Positions 13,301 to 23,980 of a DNA stretch of 64,000 nucleotides are shown here, piece after piece. This DNA comes from Epiperipatus broadwayi (Eukaryota > Onychophora > Udeonychophora > Euonychophora > Peripatidae): assembly GCA_028023455.1 (NCBI GenBank), contig JAQFVV010012575.1:295517-359516 (forward strand), written 5' to 3'. Each line of letters begins with the position of its first letter. Position 1 is the stretch's first letter. A program made the translations under genes and the position numbers. The notes below the pieces were generated by a model. The model had not been told where the DNA came from. It searched no databases and worked only from the letters and a program-made list of their open reading frames with translations.

Positions 13301-14172
13301 TGCTGTATGGAAATGTTTATGGACAAGCAGATTTCCAATTTTTTGATAAGCTCACTCCTTGTCTCAAACTTTATTATATTACGACTATCCATTAGTGCAA
13401 AACTCCAGACTATTATATCTTGTTATATATAAATTAGTTACCTACTACTGGGCAAGCCAAGCTTATATATATAATTAATAGTTGTACTAAAAACTTCTGC
13501 TTGATAAACATATACTGCTTGCAGTGTTATTATTTTCTTTCCTTGTGTAATATTTTCTGTTTCATAAAATATTATAAGAGGTCGATGTTGTTGTGTTATA
13601 TTAAGAGTGAATAGTGATGATATAATGAAGTGCTAAATTGAAGAGTATAAAGTAATGATAATCACTGACAAAACAAAAAACCCAGCAATAATAGATATTA
13701 TGACTATAATAAAAAAATAAATAAAAGTATGGTTTATTATTCTGGAATTCTTATAAAATTGCAGCATTGATAATAGTGAAGTGAGCCACAACCTATAGAT
13801 TTGAGGCCCGGACCCTGCTACTCTATCACTGCAATAAAACACACAAAAGGAAGACTGACCTTGGTCAACTGGTATGCTGAAATACATTTTGGTAGCAATT
13901 TACATTTTTTCTATTTATGTTCATCAGAAATTTATATACGTATATATGTTTTTCTTCTTTCTAAACTATTAGTAAATTCCACTTACCGTTTGTTCTTTTT
14001 CTTTTCAAACCGATTTCAGAATCTATATTGTCAACCGTAATTAACTGTAAAAGAACAAACCGAGTCTTAAGAATCTGATTTGTTTTTTTTTAGTGTAACT
14101 AGAGTTAATTAGACATTGATTTGGGGTTAAAACTTTTGAAACATTAATTGGAATTTCAGTTAATTATTGTTA
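10353..14172. other. AT-rich stretch without a recognisable gene
   Basis: Several 60-84 codon frames occur (for example 11009-11245 and 13633-13887 on the minus strand). None carries a motif I recognise. The one at 13633-13887 ends in a hydrophobic run rich in Ile, Phe and Val, which low-complexity AT-rich DNA produces by chance. The words 'taacttgtgaattatttt' near 12100 resemble the repeat cluster at 16.6-19.6 kb. Confidence 0.45.
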
Positions 14173-14343
14173 CACACGCGCTCACATTCACATAGTCAAT
14201 ATATATATATAAAGATATCTAGGATATATTATTAAAAAAAAAAAAATTAAAAAAAGAAATAAGTGCACGCACACATAGTCAATATATATAAAGACATCTA
14301 GAATAGATTATTTTAAAAGAAAAAAAATAATTAAAAAAAAAGA
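14173..14343 (+). repeat. Tandem duplication, about 85-bp units
   Basis: Two adjacent units share 'cacatagtcaatatatata', then 'aaaga', 'atctag' and A-rich ends. The first is about 14173-14262 and the second about 14263-14343. Differences are mostly in TA- and A-run length. No function is apparent. Confidence 0.7.
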
Positions 14344-14526
14344 TGAATTTTTAAAATCTGTTTGAAACTCATTGTATAACTGAAATACACTTGATCAATG
14401 CCTCATTTGCGTAAGTATATAGAATAACAAGAAGATAGATTTGCATGTAAGTTTCCCATAACATAAAACTGAAATACAAGAATTAAAATATTGATCACTG
14501 TGTGTAAATTGTAACTAAAAGAAAAG

Positions 14527-14599
14527 CGTTGGTGGCCGAGTGGTTAGCACAGCTGCCTTACAAGCAGTTGTCCCGGGTTCGCTTCCAGCCGCCGCTTTG

Positions 14600-14632
<33 letters not shown>
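14527..14632 (+). mobile_element. tRNA-derived SINE with CA-repeat tail
   Basis: The head looks like a tRNA promoter. The A box is tggccgagtgg (14533-14543) and the B box is ggttcgcttcc (14576-14586), which differs from the GGTTCGANTCC consensus at one defined position. The GGTGGCCGAGTGG start resembles Leu/Ser-type tRNAs, but no proper cloverleaf with anticodon and acceptor stem forms. The head ends 'gccgccgctttgt' and runs into a 30-base CA repeat (14601-14630), which takes the place of the usual A-rich 3' tail. The copy at 3.58 kb confirms that this is an interspersed family. Confidence 0.8.
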
Positions 14633-15623
14633 GTAATAAAAAAGATGTTTGATATTTGGCATAAATTTTGAAATCTTCTCAAGGTAGTGCCGATTTATGT
14701 TTAAAGCTTTTGTCACCTTTTAAACATTTCTTCTGTTAGATTCCTCTACATTTGTAAATTATTCTTTGAATTATTCACATGTTGTAATACCATCTTAATG
14801 TGAATTGTACTGGTTGAATTTCTATAGAAGATGTAAACCTGTCAAAAGTTTCATTACAATACATTTTCAACAATGAAATCCATGGCTCTCATAGCAGAAA
14901 TTAGACAAAATTAGCATCATGTTTAAATTTTCTCGAAGCTAATTAGAATTTTTTTCTCTGCATTCATAGTCTCTTATGTAGATGCTGTTGTGTTGCCCAT
15001 GACACAATTTGTTTAATGAATGTCTGACTCAGTTGTATACTATGTTATAAATGTGATAATTATGTGGGTTTTATTGTATTAAAATGTTATTAAAACCTAG
15101 GTCTTGTAAGTATTATTTCTTTATAATTTATTAGTTATGTGCTTATATTAATTCTGCAGGGTTAATTTTAAATGTATACAATATGTTATAAATCTCATTT
15201 CCCCTCTCTTTCACCACATTTTTTCCAATTTAAAATATTTTGTAGTCATATTTATTTGTTTTTTTTTTAAGGGTAATTATAAAGTAAGATATGAGGTGGA
15301 AACGCATGGCAAAGTAAGTAGGTTTTTATATTTTGTAAATATCTTAGTATAAATAATTGAATATTTGTTAGGAATTCTTCCTGAAAGCAAGAAAATCATT
15401 GATGATAGTTTGCTATTGATTTCCACTTCTATAATATAATTGCAGAATTATTTTCTAGCTTATCCATCTACTCATTTATTTATTTATCCAAGCACCAATC
15501 TATTCACTATTCCATATAGTCATACATTATTCAACTATCTTACACATATTACTTATTTACCTACTTACTCATCTACAAACCCACCTATCTACTTATCTCT
15601 ATATAAGTAAATCACATGTCAAG
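14633..15623. other. AT-rich stretch, nothing firm
   Basis: No open frame of note. Around 15450-15600 there is a diffuse pyrimidine-rich stretch with 'atctac' and 'ttattta' words, suggesting an old decayed tetranucleotide repeat. Confidence 0.4.
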
Positions 15624-15710
15624 CACAAAAAATATTAAGCATCACATGATCACATTTCCTATACTATCACTGTATGGAGAGTTTTTGCTCTGTTTACCAC
15701 AAAAAATATA
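15624..15710. mobile_element. Minimal 61-bp family-A element with 13-bp target duplication
   Basis: The element is 15637-15697. It lies between cacaaaaaatatt (15624-15636) and cacaaaaaatata (15698-15710), 12 of 13 identical. It contains only the two family-A ends: the tail 'aagcatcacatgatcac' and the other terminus 'ctgtatggagag' plus 'ctctgttta'. All internal sequence is missing. Such a short copy with intact flanks marks which sequences sit at the recognised ends. Confidence 0.7.
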
Positions 15711-16080
15711 TTAATGGGAAAGTCACACCACTCATAGCACTATCCACATTATTTTGGAACCTTTGTTTTCAGCTTTAAATAGTTTATTGGTTGATTTAGA
15801 TAGGTATTAATATCTGAAAATGAGCTAAGCTTTTTTGAGAGATGCTCAGTTATCTAAAAAGTATTCCAGCAATATTGTGAAGCATTCTGAAAAATCATTA
15901 TGAGCCCTTTCTAGAGAAAACTATCAGTTAAGAAGATTTCAGTTATTCTTCCTTTTGTAATCTATTGGTTATCCCATAGGATAGTGATTATTGCATTAAC
16001 ATGCCTGATCTGAAATGTCTATTAAAAAAAAATTGGAACATATAAAGTACTTGCTATATTTCCAAAAATGTTCAGCATCT

Positions 16081-16655
16081 TTTGGAATATCTTCTTCATG
16101 AAGTATAATAACCACTGTTTCCTATTGCATTGCCCAATGTATATCATATATTATCCAATTGATTAAACACTACTACTTTTACAATGCTTCACCAATGCCC
16201 ATCTTTTATTCAAATAGTCCACTACTTCTTTACCTTCCTTCTTTTTTATATAGTCTATCAAAATTTTAATATTCTTTACATGCTCCATGGACTATTTGAA
16301 TAAAAGATGGATATTGGTGAAGTATTGTAAAAGTAGTAAAGTGTTTGGTCAATTGAATATTATATGATATACATTGGGCAATGCAGTAAGAAAACAGTGG
16401 TTATTATGCTTCTTGAAGAAGATATAGGAATACTGAAAATAGAGTTGGGATAAGAAGAAAGATGAAACATTGATATAGATATATAAGTGGATCCATGGAG
16501 CATGTAAAAAATATTAAAAATTTGATAGACTATGTAAAAGAGAAGGAAAGTAAAGAAGTAGCGGATTATTTGAATAAAAGATGGGCATTGGTGATAAAGC
16601 ATTGTAAAAGTAGTAAAGTGTTTGGTCAATTGAATATTATATCTTTTGGAATAGC
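16081..16655. repeat. Nested inverted repeats (one left arm, two right copies)
   Basis: A left segment, about 16081-16280, carries 'cattgcccaatgtatatcat', 'caatgcccatcttttattca' and 'tttacatgctccatgg'. Its reverse complement occurs twice afterwards, at about 16281-16440 and about 16490-16645, each time with words such as 'aaaagtagtaaagtgtttgg'. The plus-strand reading of the last copy (MEHVKNIKNLIDYVKEKE, then SKEVADYLNKRW) is open for about 50 codons and could be a fragment of an element-encoded protein. I do not recognise it. Confidence 0.65.
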
Positions 16656-17501
16656 TGACTCATGACCAATGAAACAAGCCAATTGGTTTTGCTTAATAGT
16701 GATCATTTGAAGCATAAACAATTATTTCTCTACATCTAAGTTTTTCAGATGTGTGTTGATGCAATGAATATTAAAAAGTAGCTATACTATAATGCATTGC
16801 TGGTAGGAAAATCATTACACAATTGACTTTCACATTTAAAACTAATGAAAAGGGAACAATTAAACTTACAGAAGGTCTTGAAAGTAAGTTGAAGGATTTA
16901 GAATTATTATGGAGGATTTATACTTGTTATATATGTATATCCAAATAGATTAGAAAAACACACAAAATATATAAACTCACATGTGCAAAATTTATGTAAT
17001 ACTGTTATAAACTTTGAATATGAAACTCATAATAATTCATAAGTAAGGCTTGTTGGTGTCATTTTAATGAACTTGTAAATAATACACTTTTATGTAGGCA
17101 AAAACAGACTCCTTCTGTTAATCTATCATGTTATTTATAGATAGTAAATCAATCAACGATGCTCAAAGAGATGAAACTTTATATTAGTGATGATCTTTAT
17201 AAAATCTTTACCAAACTAGTCCATGATTCAAATAACAATTACAACACAAATTCTAAACATTTTAATAGCTTTATAAATAAGCAATGGTCATTAAATGTGT
17301 ACCATAGGCATATCTAATGCTATCTATAAAATACTATAATAAATTTGGAATGCACATACCATAATAATTCACAAGTCAGACATTACTACAGGCATTTAAA
17401 ATCAATATGCAAACAATGCCCTCTTTCATATTAAAGCTAATATACCAGATACCCAAAAAAATGAATCAATTTTATTTAACTACTACACTATTATATAAAT
17501 A

Positions 17502-17853
17502 TCTAATTATTGTTTTACAGAGAGCATACCAATAGCTTAAACAAGTTCTTAATTGATAAGTGCGATATGAAAAAATATTTAAAATCTCTATCCAGAATTT
17601 TCCCATCTGCAGGCCAACTAGTTTCGAGCTTATGGCTCACATCAGTGGAGAGATAGAATATTCAAAACCAGTTGGTCTGGAGATGGAAAGTTCTGGATAG
17701 AGATTTTAAATATTTTCTCATACTGCACTTATCAATTAAGAGCTTGTTTGAGCTATTGGTATGGTCTCTGAAATACATTTTTGTAAATACAAGCTTATAA
17801 AAGTAATGTCATGTTATATATGACTTGCTTTTTTGATTATTCTAAATATTGTT
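17502..17853 (-). mobile_element. Family-B hairpin element with 13-bp target duplication
   Basis: The element is 17515-17840, between tctaattattgtt (17502-17514) and tctaaatattgtt (17841-17853), 12 of 13 identical. The arms (about 17515-17620 and about 17665-17773) pair over roughly 105 bp, including 'ctctatccagaa' and 'aattgataagtgc'. The loop is about 50 bp. Beyond the right arm is an unpaired tail of about 65 bp containing 'gtcatgttatatatgacttg', the family-B tail seen also at 26.6 and 35.1 kb. It is non-coding and of unknown superfamily. Confidence 0.75.
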
Positions 17854-18550
17854 TGAAACTGTAAGCTGTTTGATAAACATTTTATGAAGATTAGCAGTTA
17901 TTTAAAGAGTCAATCTTTTCAGTATCAATGATTTATTTATTAACTATAACTGCATAATGATTAGACAAAAATAGTTCTTATTTTTTAACTAACTGGCAGA
18001 TTAGCTTTGATTTAAAACAGAACATTGTTTACACATTTATTTTAAATGATTTAGAAAATCTGATTTGTGAATTGTTATGTTATGTGTATCCATAGTTTGT
18101 TAATACAATATTCTTACTACTGTATATTTAATAGACATTGTTTGTTTTTGGGGTTATCAAATCATTAGACTTTGCAGTTTAATAGTTTTATAAACCATGG
18201 GTTGATTTGATTAAGACTTTATGAATATCATTGCTAATATAAAGCTTCACTTATTCAAGTATCAAGTATTGACTTACTATGTATATAACAGCACAGTAGT
18301 TAGAGAAAAAATAGTAATTTTTATCTATCTTATAGATCAGCATTATTATGAAAGAGAGCACTGTTTACAAATTTATTTAAAATAACAGTAGTAAATCTAA
18401 TTTGTGAATTATTATGGTATCCGTTCTGAGAATTTATTACAGTATTTATAAAACAATCAGAGATATTCTTAGCACACATATTTAATAGTAATTTTTTATT
18501 TACAAACTTATTAAAATTATTAGAATATATATAACACAAAAACATAAAAA

Positions 18551-18687
18551 CAATACAATACTAGATAAAAATTCAAATTTTACCAAAATCCTTACATGAC
18601 CATGGTTTCATCTACTAAACAAACAGATGAAACCATGGTCGTGTAAGGATTTTGGTAAAATTTGGATTTTTATCTAGTATTGTATTG
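18551..18687. repeat. Near-perfect short hairpin, 63-bp arms
   Basis: The left arm 18551-18613 and right arm 18625-18687 are reverse complements with very few mismatches; key words are 'ctagataaaaattc' and 'gaaaccatggtc'. The loop is about 11 bases (actaaacaaac). The high arm identity implies recent origin or gene conversion. It resembles a MITE, but no target duplication was found. Confidence 0.85.
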
Positions 18688-19640
18688 TGGTTTTGCATTT
18701 TATTTATTACTAGTATAGTGTTAGGCAGTTTTGAATTATAAATATATGCTTGACAAGCTTTTAACTAATTTTATAGTTTCTCAAATATGTAATATTGATA
18801 ATATAACCTATTGACTGAACAATCAAGTCTGGAAACATTTCTATAATTCACAAGCCAGATTTCAACAAAATCATTAAAATACCTTGGAAATAAGATCTAC
18901 CTTTTTCTTATACCAATGTTAATATATTTGTTAGATAAAAAATGAACCCTCTAAATAGTTATATAATAATAAATGAACAATTCATATTTTGAAAATGCTG
19001 CAATTTAATATTAATTATTTTTATTTTTATATTAATTAACCATCTTATACCTTCAAATATTAAGTCAGATGAAATTCTAATGATTTTTTGATTAGCTTAC
19101 AAATAATTTTATGCTTTTCAAATATGTGATGCTGACAATATAAGAGTGACATTATTTCCAAATGTTTTTGAATGATTCTTTAGGGATCTGGCTTGTAAAT
19201 TATTTTGGTAATGTTTTCAGACTTGATTGTTTTGATTAATAGGTTATATTGTCAGAATTACATATTTAAAAAGCTATACAATTATTTGTGAGTTTGTCAA
19301 AAATTGCTTAGAATTTCATCTGAATTGTTTGAAACTGTAAGCTATCTTAATAAATATAAAAACAAAAATTTCTGCTAATATTAAATTTCTGTCTTTTCAA
19401 AATATTAATTGTTCATTTATTCCTATATAACTGGAGGTCAGGTAAATGTGATTATTTTTTATCTGACAAAGAGATTGGAATTGATATAAAAAAGAGATAT
19501 TATTTGCAAATGTACGCAAATGACTTTTTGGAAAATCTGGCTTGGGAATTATTTTAAAAACATTTTCAAACTTGATTGTTTTAGAATAGCTTATAATATT
19601 TAAGGTATGACATGTTATAGCATTTAAGGAATCCGCTTGT

Positions 19641-20382
19641 TATGTCCATAATCTGGATTTCAAATCTAGTTAACCAGAGTTATAAAATTACTTTTTAAGT
19701 AATTAAAGATTTCCAAACAAGTAGCATTTTATAGTGACTAATCTGTAAAATAACTGATAGCTATTGAATTATTAGTTCATAAATGAACATCTAGTTAACA
19801 TTAGCTAAAAAGTAAAACAAGGAAAATAGAAACACAAACTAAAATCAACTATAGTTGAGTAGCCTTATGAGAAATACATTCCTTTCTGATTCTCTGTGGA
19901 AGATTGTTGAAATAGATTTTTTTCTACTATAATTTATTCAAAGCTGCGTTGTCTTTAACTTATGAAACAGCCAGTGATCTATGTAAATAGGAAAAAAACA
20001 AAACAGCTATGTCAACAGCAGTATAATTAATTTTAGATTTAACAAAGCTGCTAATAAATCTATCTCCTGATTGAAATCTCTTTCTTTATGATAATATGTC
20101 TAAAATAATCCATAGCTAAATAAAACATTTGACTTCTTTTTTTAAAAAAGTGATTCTTGACTGTTCAACTTATGATTATAAAACATGGGTTTGACATTTT
20201 GAAATAAAATAAAGATTATAAGTATCACACAAATGTATGAAAATAAATAAACTTAAAATCCAAAATATCTGATATTTTAAAACCTAATGAATACTACTCA
20301 TTTACATATTATGAATAGATGAAATTAAAGTTTAACTTGATCTGCATAGAACTATTTTATATCTATCTAATATAATGATGTC
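19641..20382. other. AT-rich stretch, nothing seen
   Basis: No open frame, repeat copy or regulatory element could be supported here. Confidence 0.4.
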
Positions 20383-20697
<315 letters not shown>

Positions 20698-20919
20698 GAC
20701 AATCTTTAAGAGAAACCGTGAAAAAAAAACCCACTCTTTTACAGATTTCCTAATGCTGGATGGTAGAATTTAGAGGTTTTCCAATCTTATTTTAAACTTT
20801 AATTAAAAGTAAGTAGATATTTATTTATCTGTTCATTATTATTTCATAATAATTAGATGGCTAATCATTTGGCATTCTGAAAAATTTTTAAAGTATAACT
20901 TTTCTCAGGTATTAATCCA

Positions 20920-21505
20920 ATAAACATCACATGACCACCGGCTCTCGTGATTGTGTATAACTGTTGTTAAAACAGGCAAAACTCGCTATATATATTGCCA
21001 CACACAGCAAGCTAGAGTAATCAATAGATGCCAGAAGGCTTGTGCATAAAATACCCATCCAGTGCCTACTCATCCAATATCCCCAGACTAGTTTCTGGCT
21101 TATGGTCCTTCGTCAGTGAGGAGCCTTGGATCTGAGAGCCCTGCACATAGATCTTAGGATCTAATGCAACCCTCCAGCAAACACCTTTTATCTCCATTTA
21201 ACTACAAAACTATGAGTCTTAAACTGAAAGCACCTTAATGTTTTCAATCCAAGCTCATTAGCTTATATAGGCATACGGGTCTGAACCCATTTCAGTACCA
21301 ATACATATTGGTGCCTTTGGTTCTTTAATAACCATAGCCACCACTATCCTATTAGGCGGGATTGGTTTTAAGCCAATAAACATCACATGACCACCACCTC
21401 TGATGCTTGGGTATAACTGTTGTTAAAACAGGCAAAACTCACTATATATATTGCCACACACAGCAAGCTAGAGTAATCAATGGATGCCAGAAGGCTTGTG
21501 CATAA
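20920..21505 (-). mobile_element. Tandem pair of family-A units (one long, one truncated)
   Basis: The first unit, about 20920-21374, begins 'aataaacatcacatgaccac', runs through 'ctactcatccaatatcccca' and 'gatctaatgcaaccctccag', and ends 'cctattaggcgggattgg'. A second unit starts identically at 21375 and stops at about 21505 after 'gcttgtgcataa'. Unit spacing is about 455 bp. The two copies share local variants such as 'ctatatatattgccacacac' that are absent from other family-A copies, so they arose by local duplication. No convincing 13-bp flanking repeat was found for the composite. Confidence 0.75.
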
Positions 21506-22530
21506 GTACTGTAGCCAAATGTGCTAACCGTTATTCTAGGAAAAAGTTAAAATTCTTTATTTCCGTTTTATATATTTTACGAATACAAATGGCATACACA
21601 TCACTATTTCTACATTTTATATATGTATATACTTGTGAAATATATATTGAAGAACTTGTGTCTGACATGACCACAGCAAGGAATCTAAATCATGATAGAA
21701 TACATAATTTTTTTTTTCCAAAAAAATAATGAACTTTAAGCTTATTTAGAATTTTGTCAGATAAAAGGTTTTTAACGATTCACATTGTAAGTAAATGGTA
21801 TAATGCAAAGTAAGATGGAAATCATTATAATGTCCTCATTCCGGATTTGAATAGTTTAATAAATAATCTTCATCAATAATTTTCTGAAAGAGCTAATTAA
21901 GAGCTGATTTACTGTATATATATATTTAAAATTTTTATAAAATATGTGCATATATTATAAGCTCTCAAATAATATATATTTTTTAAAATATAGGTTCTAC
22001 ATCGTTACAGACAGATTCACGCAAGCACATAAAGACACGCTCACAAATATATGCTGAAAATACGCAGGCGTATAATTTAAACATTAACCATGATTTGTGT
22101 TTTTAAATGTATTCATAATTCAGTAATAGTGAATTACTTTTAATTTTATTAATGTATAAATAAATGATGTAAAATATCAATCCCGCACAAATTGGCAGGA
22201 TGGTTTTTTTTTTTTAATAAGTGCGTCGTGTTAAAATAATAATTTGTAAATTTCAAATTACACACGACATTTAACGTTAATGGCGAGAATAAAAATGTTT
22301 ACTATTTTTAGGCGAATTATATTGCTTTAATCAGTAAATATTCCGATCACGCTTCTTCTGTCAGCATATTTTTTTAACGTACATTCTTAGATTCCTGCAC
22401 TGGTGAAATTGCTATTCTCCTTTTAACATACTTTTAAACATAATATAAAATTTTGAAACAAATAAGCTTTTAATTTAGTAAATAGTAAAAAAAAAACTTA
22501 ATTGTATATTTGTTCATAATTTTTTTTTCT
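21506..22530. other. Upstream region of the MS4A-like gene, AT-rich
   Basis: No repeat copy was recognised. The segment 22190-22430 holds more CpG-containing words than its surroundings ('gtgcgtcgtg', 'acacgacatttaacgtt', 'atggcgag'). It could contain a promoter or an upstream non-coding exon of the gene at 22694, but no TATA box or initiator stands out. Confidence 0.35.
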
Positions 22531-22539
22531 TTTGCGCAG
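22521..22539 (+). promoter_or_regulatory. Candidate 3' splice site in the 5' UTR
   Basis: A pyrimidine tract of about 14 bases (ttttttttctttt) leads directly into gcgcag, with AG at 22538-22539, a strong acceptor pattern. It lies 154 bases upstream of the start codon. The MS4A-like gene therefore probably has at least one upstream non-coding exon, and the coding part lies in its last exon. Confidence 0.5.
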
Positions 22540-22547
22540 AATTTTTA

Positions 22548-22672
22548 ATGTGCAATTTTACCTAGGGAATAATATTTCTGATTCATTGTTAATGACGCCA
22601 TCGTTTGACTGGGATGCTGCTCCTATCAGCAATTATAAGACAATAATATACGATAAAAATAACAAAAAATAG
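22548..22672 (+). promoter_or_regulatory. Two short upstream ORFs before the MS4A-like start
   Basis: If the transcript begins at the splice acceptor, two uORFs precede the main start. The first is five codons (22548-22565). The second is 26 codons (22592-22672), starts MTPSFDWDAAP and is in the same frame as the main ORF, but ends at TAG 21 bases before the main ATG. They could dampen translation. The second could also be the residue of an older, longer N-terminus. No direct evidence separates these options. Confidence 0.4.
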
Positions 22673-22693
22673 ATAATTTTTTAAATGTAAAAC

Positions 22694-23452
22694 ATGGCTC
22701 AGCAGCCGCCGTCGGTAGTAACTGTGATTACTGAGGATCCAATAACTGCACGCTATCGCCGAGCGGCCGGCTTTAAACTTGGAGTTGTGCAACTTCTCTG
22801 TGGATTATTGGTTTTATCTTTAGGAATTTTGCTCATTAGTTTGGATTCTGCCATGAGTGCTCTTGGAACTGGGATTTGGTGTGGGCTATTTTTCATAGCT
22901 ACCGGAGTTGTTGGAATGTTAAGTGGAGGACGTAAATGCAATTCGTGTCTCATTGTATCTTTCCTCGTTTTATCTATTATTGCTTCAATATTAGCAACTA
23001 TACTGTTTTTCTGGTCGCTTCTCGTTGTTCTCTTTACTGGAAGGACTGACAAACATTATCGTGTAACCAGTCCTTGTAATGCCATCGTTTTGATTTTAGC
23101 AATTGTCGAAGGGATCACAGGGATTGTGTCTTCTGTAATCTGCTGTCGGGCAACTTGCGTTTGCTGTCACAAACATCAATCTTCGGGAACTGTATACTTT
23201 TGTCCCCAACAGGCTCCTATTGGAACCATTCCTGGACAGCAATTAAGAGTAATAACATTACCACAGTCCCCGGGAGCACTATATAGTGTGCCAGCGAGCA
23301 GCATTTTAATTCAGCAAGGAAATCCTACATTTTCTCCATCACTCACAGTCCAAAATCCTGCTCCCCTTCAAGAAGCAACTTCATCCGCTCCTTTTTTTCC
23401 CCAGGTGGAGGAAGATGAAAATAACCAATTCCAATATGTTCCGTTACATTAA
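22694..23452 (+). CDS. MS4A/CD20-like four-transmembrane protein
   Basis: The product has 252 residues and is predicted to be an integral membrane protein. Hydrophobic segments lie at about 29-50, 57-76, 85-114 and 129-150, with short loops and both ends probably cytoplasmic. Family-like words are GVVQLLCGLL in helix 1 and GIWCGLFFIATGVVGML in helix 2, recalling the QI..G and W(G)..F..SG patterns of MS4A/CD20-type proteins. Helix 4 runs into a Cys-rich juxtamembrane stretch (CCRATCVCCHK, 150-160), a candidate palmitoylation site. The roughly 90-residue tail is rich in Pro, Gln and Ser and ends EENNQFQYVPLH-like (EDENNQFQYVPLH). The start has a good context (aaacATGG). There is no intron in the coding region, so a retrogene origin is possible. 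MS4A proteins act as tetraspan modulators or channels; the role here is unknown. A TMEM176- or other tetraspan-type relation is the main alternative. Confidence 0.85.
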   Translation: MAQQPPSVVTVITEDPITARYRRAAGFKLGVVQLLCGLLVLSLGILLISLDSAMSALGTGIWCGLFFIATGVVGMLSGGRKCNSCLIVSFLVLSIIASILATILFFWSLLVVLFTGRTDKHYRVTSPCNAIVLILAIVEGITGIVSSVICCRATCVCCHKHQSSGTVYFCPQQAPIGTIPGQQLRVITLPQSPGALYSVPASSILIQQGNPTFSPSLTVQNPAPLQEATSSAPFFPQVEEDENNQFQYVPLH

Positions 23453-23980
23453 TGTACAAAAACTGTAATTGGGAAAAAAAAATCGTCTTCAAATCAAATA
23501 ATCAGAGTATGAAAAAATAGAATGTTAGGGGAAGAGATGAAAGGAAGTCAGGGTTTTTTTTTTAAAAAAAAAAAACAACAACATTTCGACATATTTCTTG
23601 AATTAGAGTATTAGAACTATAATAATTATTTTAGTATGTATTTAATTTTTAATGTGCCAAAAATTAGTATTTTACAAATATTTTAAGATATAAATTAGAA
23701 TTATATATATTTTTTTATACTTACTGTAATGATATTTAGCACTTTGAGTGCATAAACAGTCTCATATTTGCAAACACAAATTCTTATAACAATTAGGTAT
23801 AATTTTAGTCTGCTTAGCAATAAAATTTAATATTTTATTTTTATTATTAAATTATTAGAGTCCATGCAGAAAAAATATTTTTTATCATCTTGTTTTTTTT
23901 TTTAACATCACCAAATAAAGCAACATTTACATTGATATTCTTGTAACAATTATTTGTAAATGATCGATTAAATAAAATAT
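23453..23980 (+). terminator. 3' UTR with candidate poly(A) signals
   Basis: After the TAA stop come AT-rich UTR-like sequences with poly(A) signals AATAAA near 23818, at 23914-23919 and at 23971-23976. Which is used cannot be told from sequence. The 8-11-base A and T runs near 23550-23575 are not at the transcript's likely end, so they give no clear evidence of a retrocopy poly(A) tail. Confidence 0.4.

Larger units (their letters stand above)
16640..19640. repeat. Cluster of diverged repeats sharing a 'cttgtgaattatt' core
   Basis: A motif close to 'ctggcttgtgaattatttt', often followed by 'ttttcaaacttgattgtttt', recurs in both orientations: near 17030, 17360, 18060, 18395, 18830 (reverse), 19185 and 19535. 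Around it, 'aggttatattgtcag' and 'tttgaaactgtaagct' also recur. The segments 18740-18900 and 19110-19330 are roughly inverted relative to each other. This is best read as an array of old, overlapping insertions of one family. No coding sequence is visible. Confidence 0.5.

Noticed and set aside
13633-13887. 84-codon minus-strand ORF with a hydrophobic end
   Set aside because: Hydrophobic runs arise by chance in AT-rich DNA; no start context, motif or homologue was recognised.
14533-14586. Possible tRNA gene
   Set aside because: A and B boxes are present but no acceptor stem or anticodon arm forms; a related copy exists at 3.58 kb, so it is a SINE.
20920-21505. 13-bp duplication around the tandem family-A pair
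   Set aside because: Candidate flanks align only with a shift and several mismatches.
22753-23052. 99-codon minus-strand ORF opposite the MS4A-like gene
   Set aside because: Antisense shadow of a real coding region, with no independent motif.
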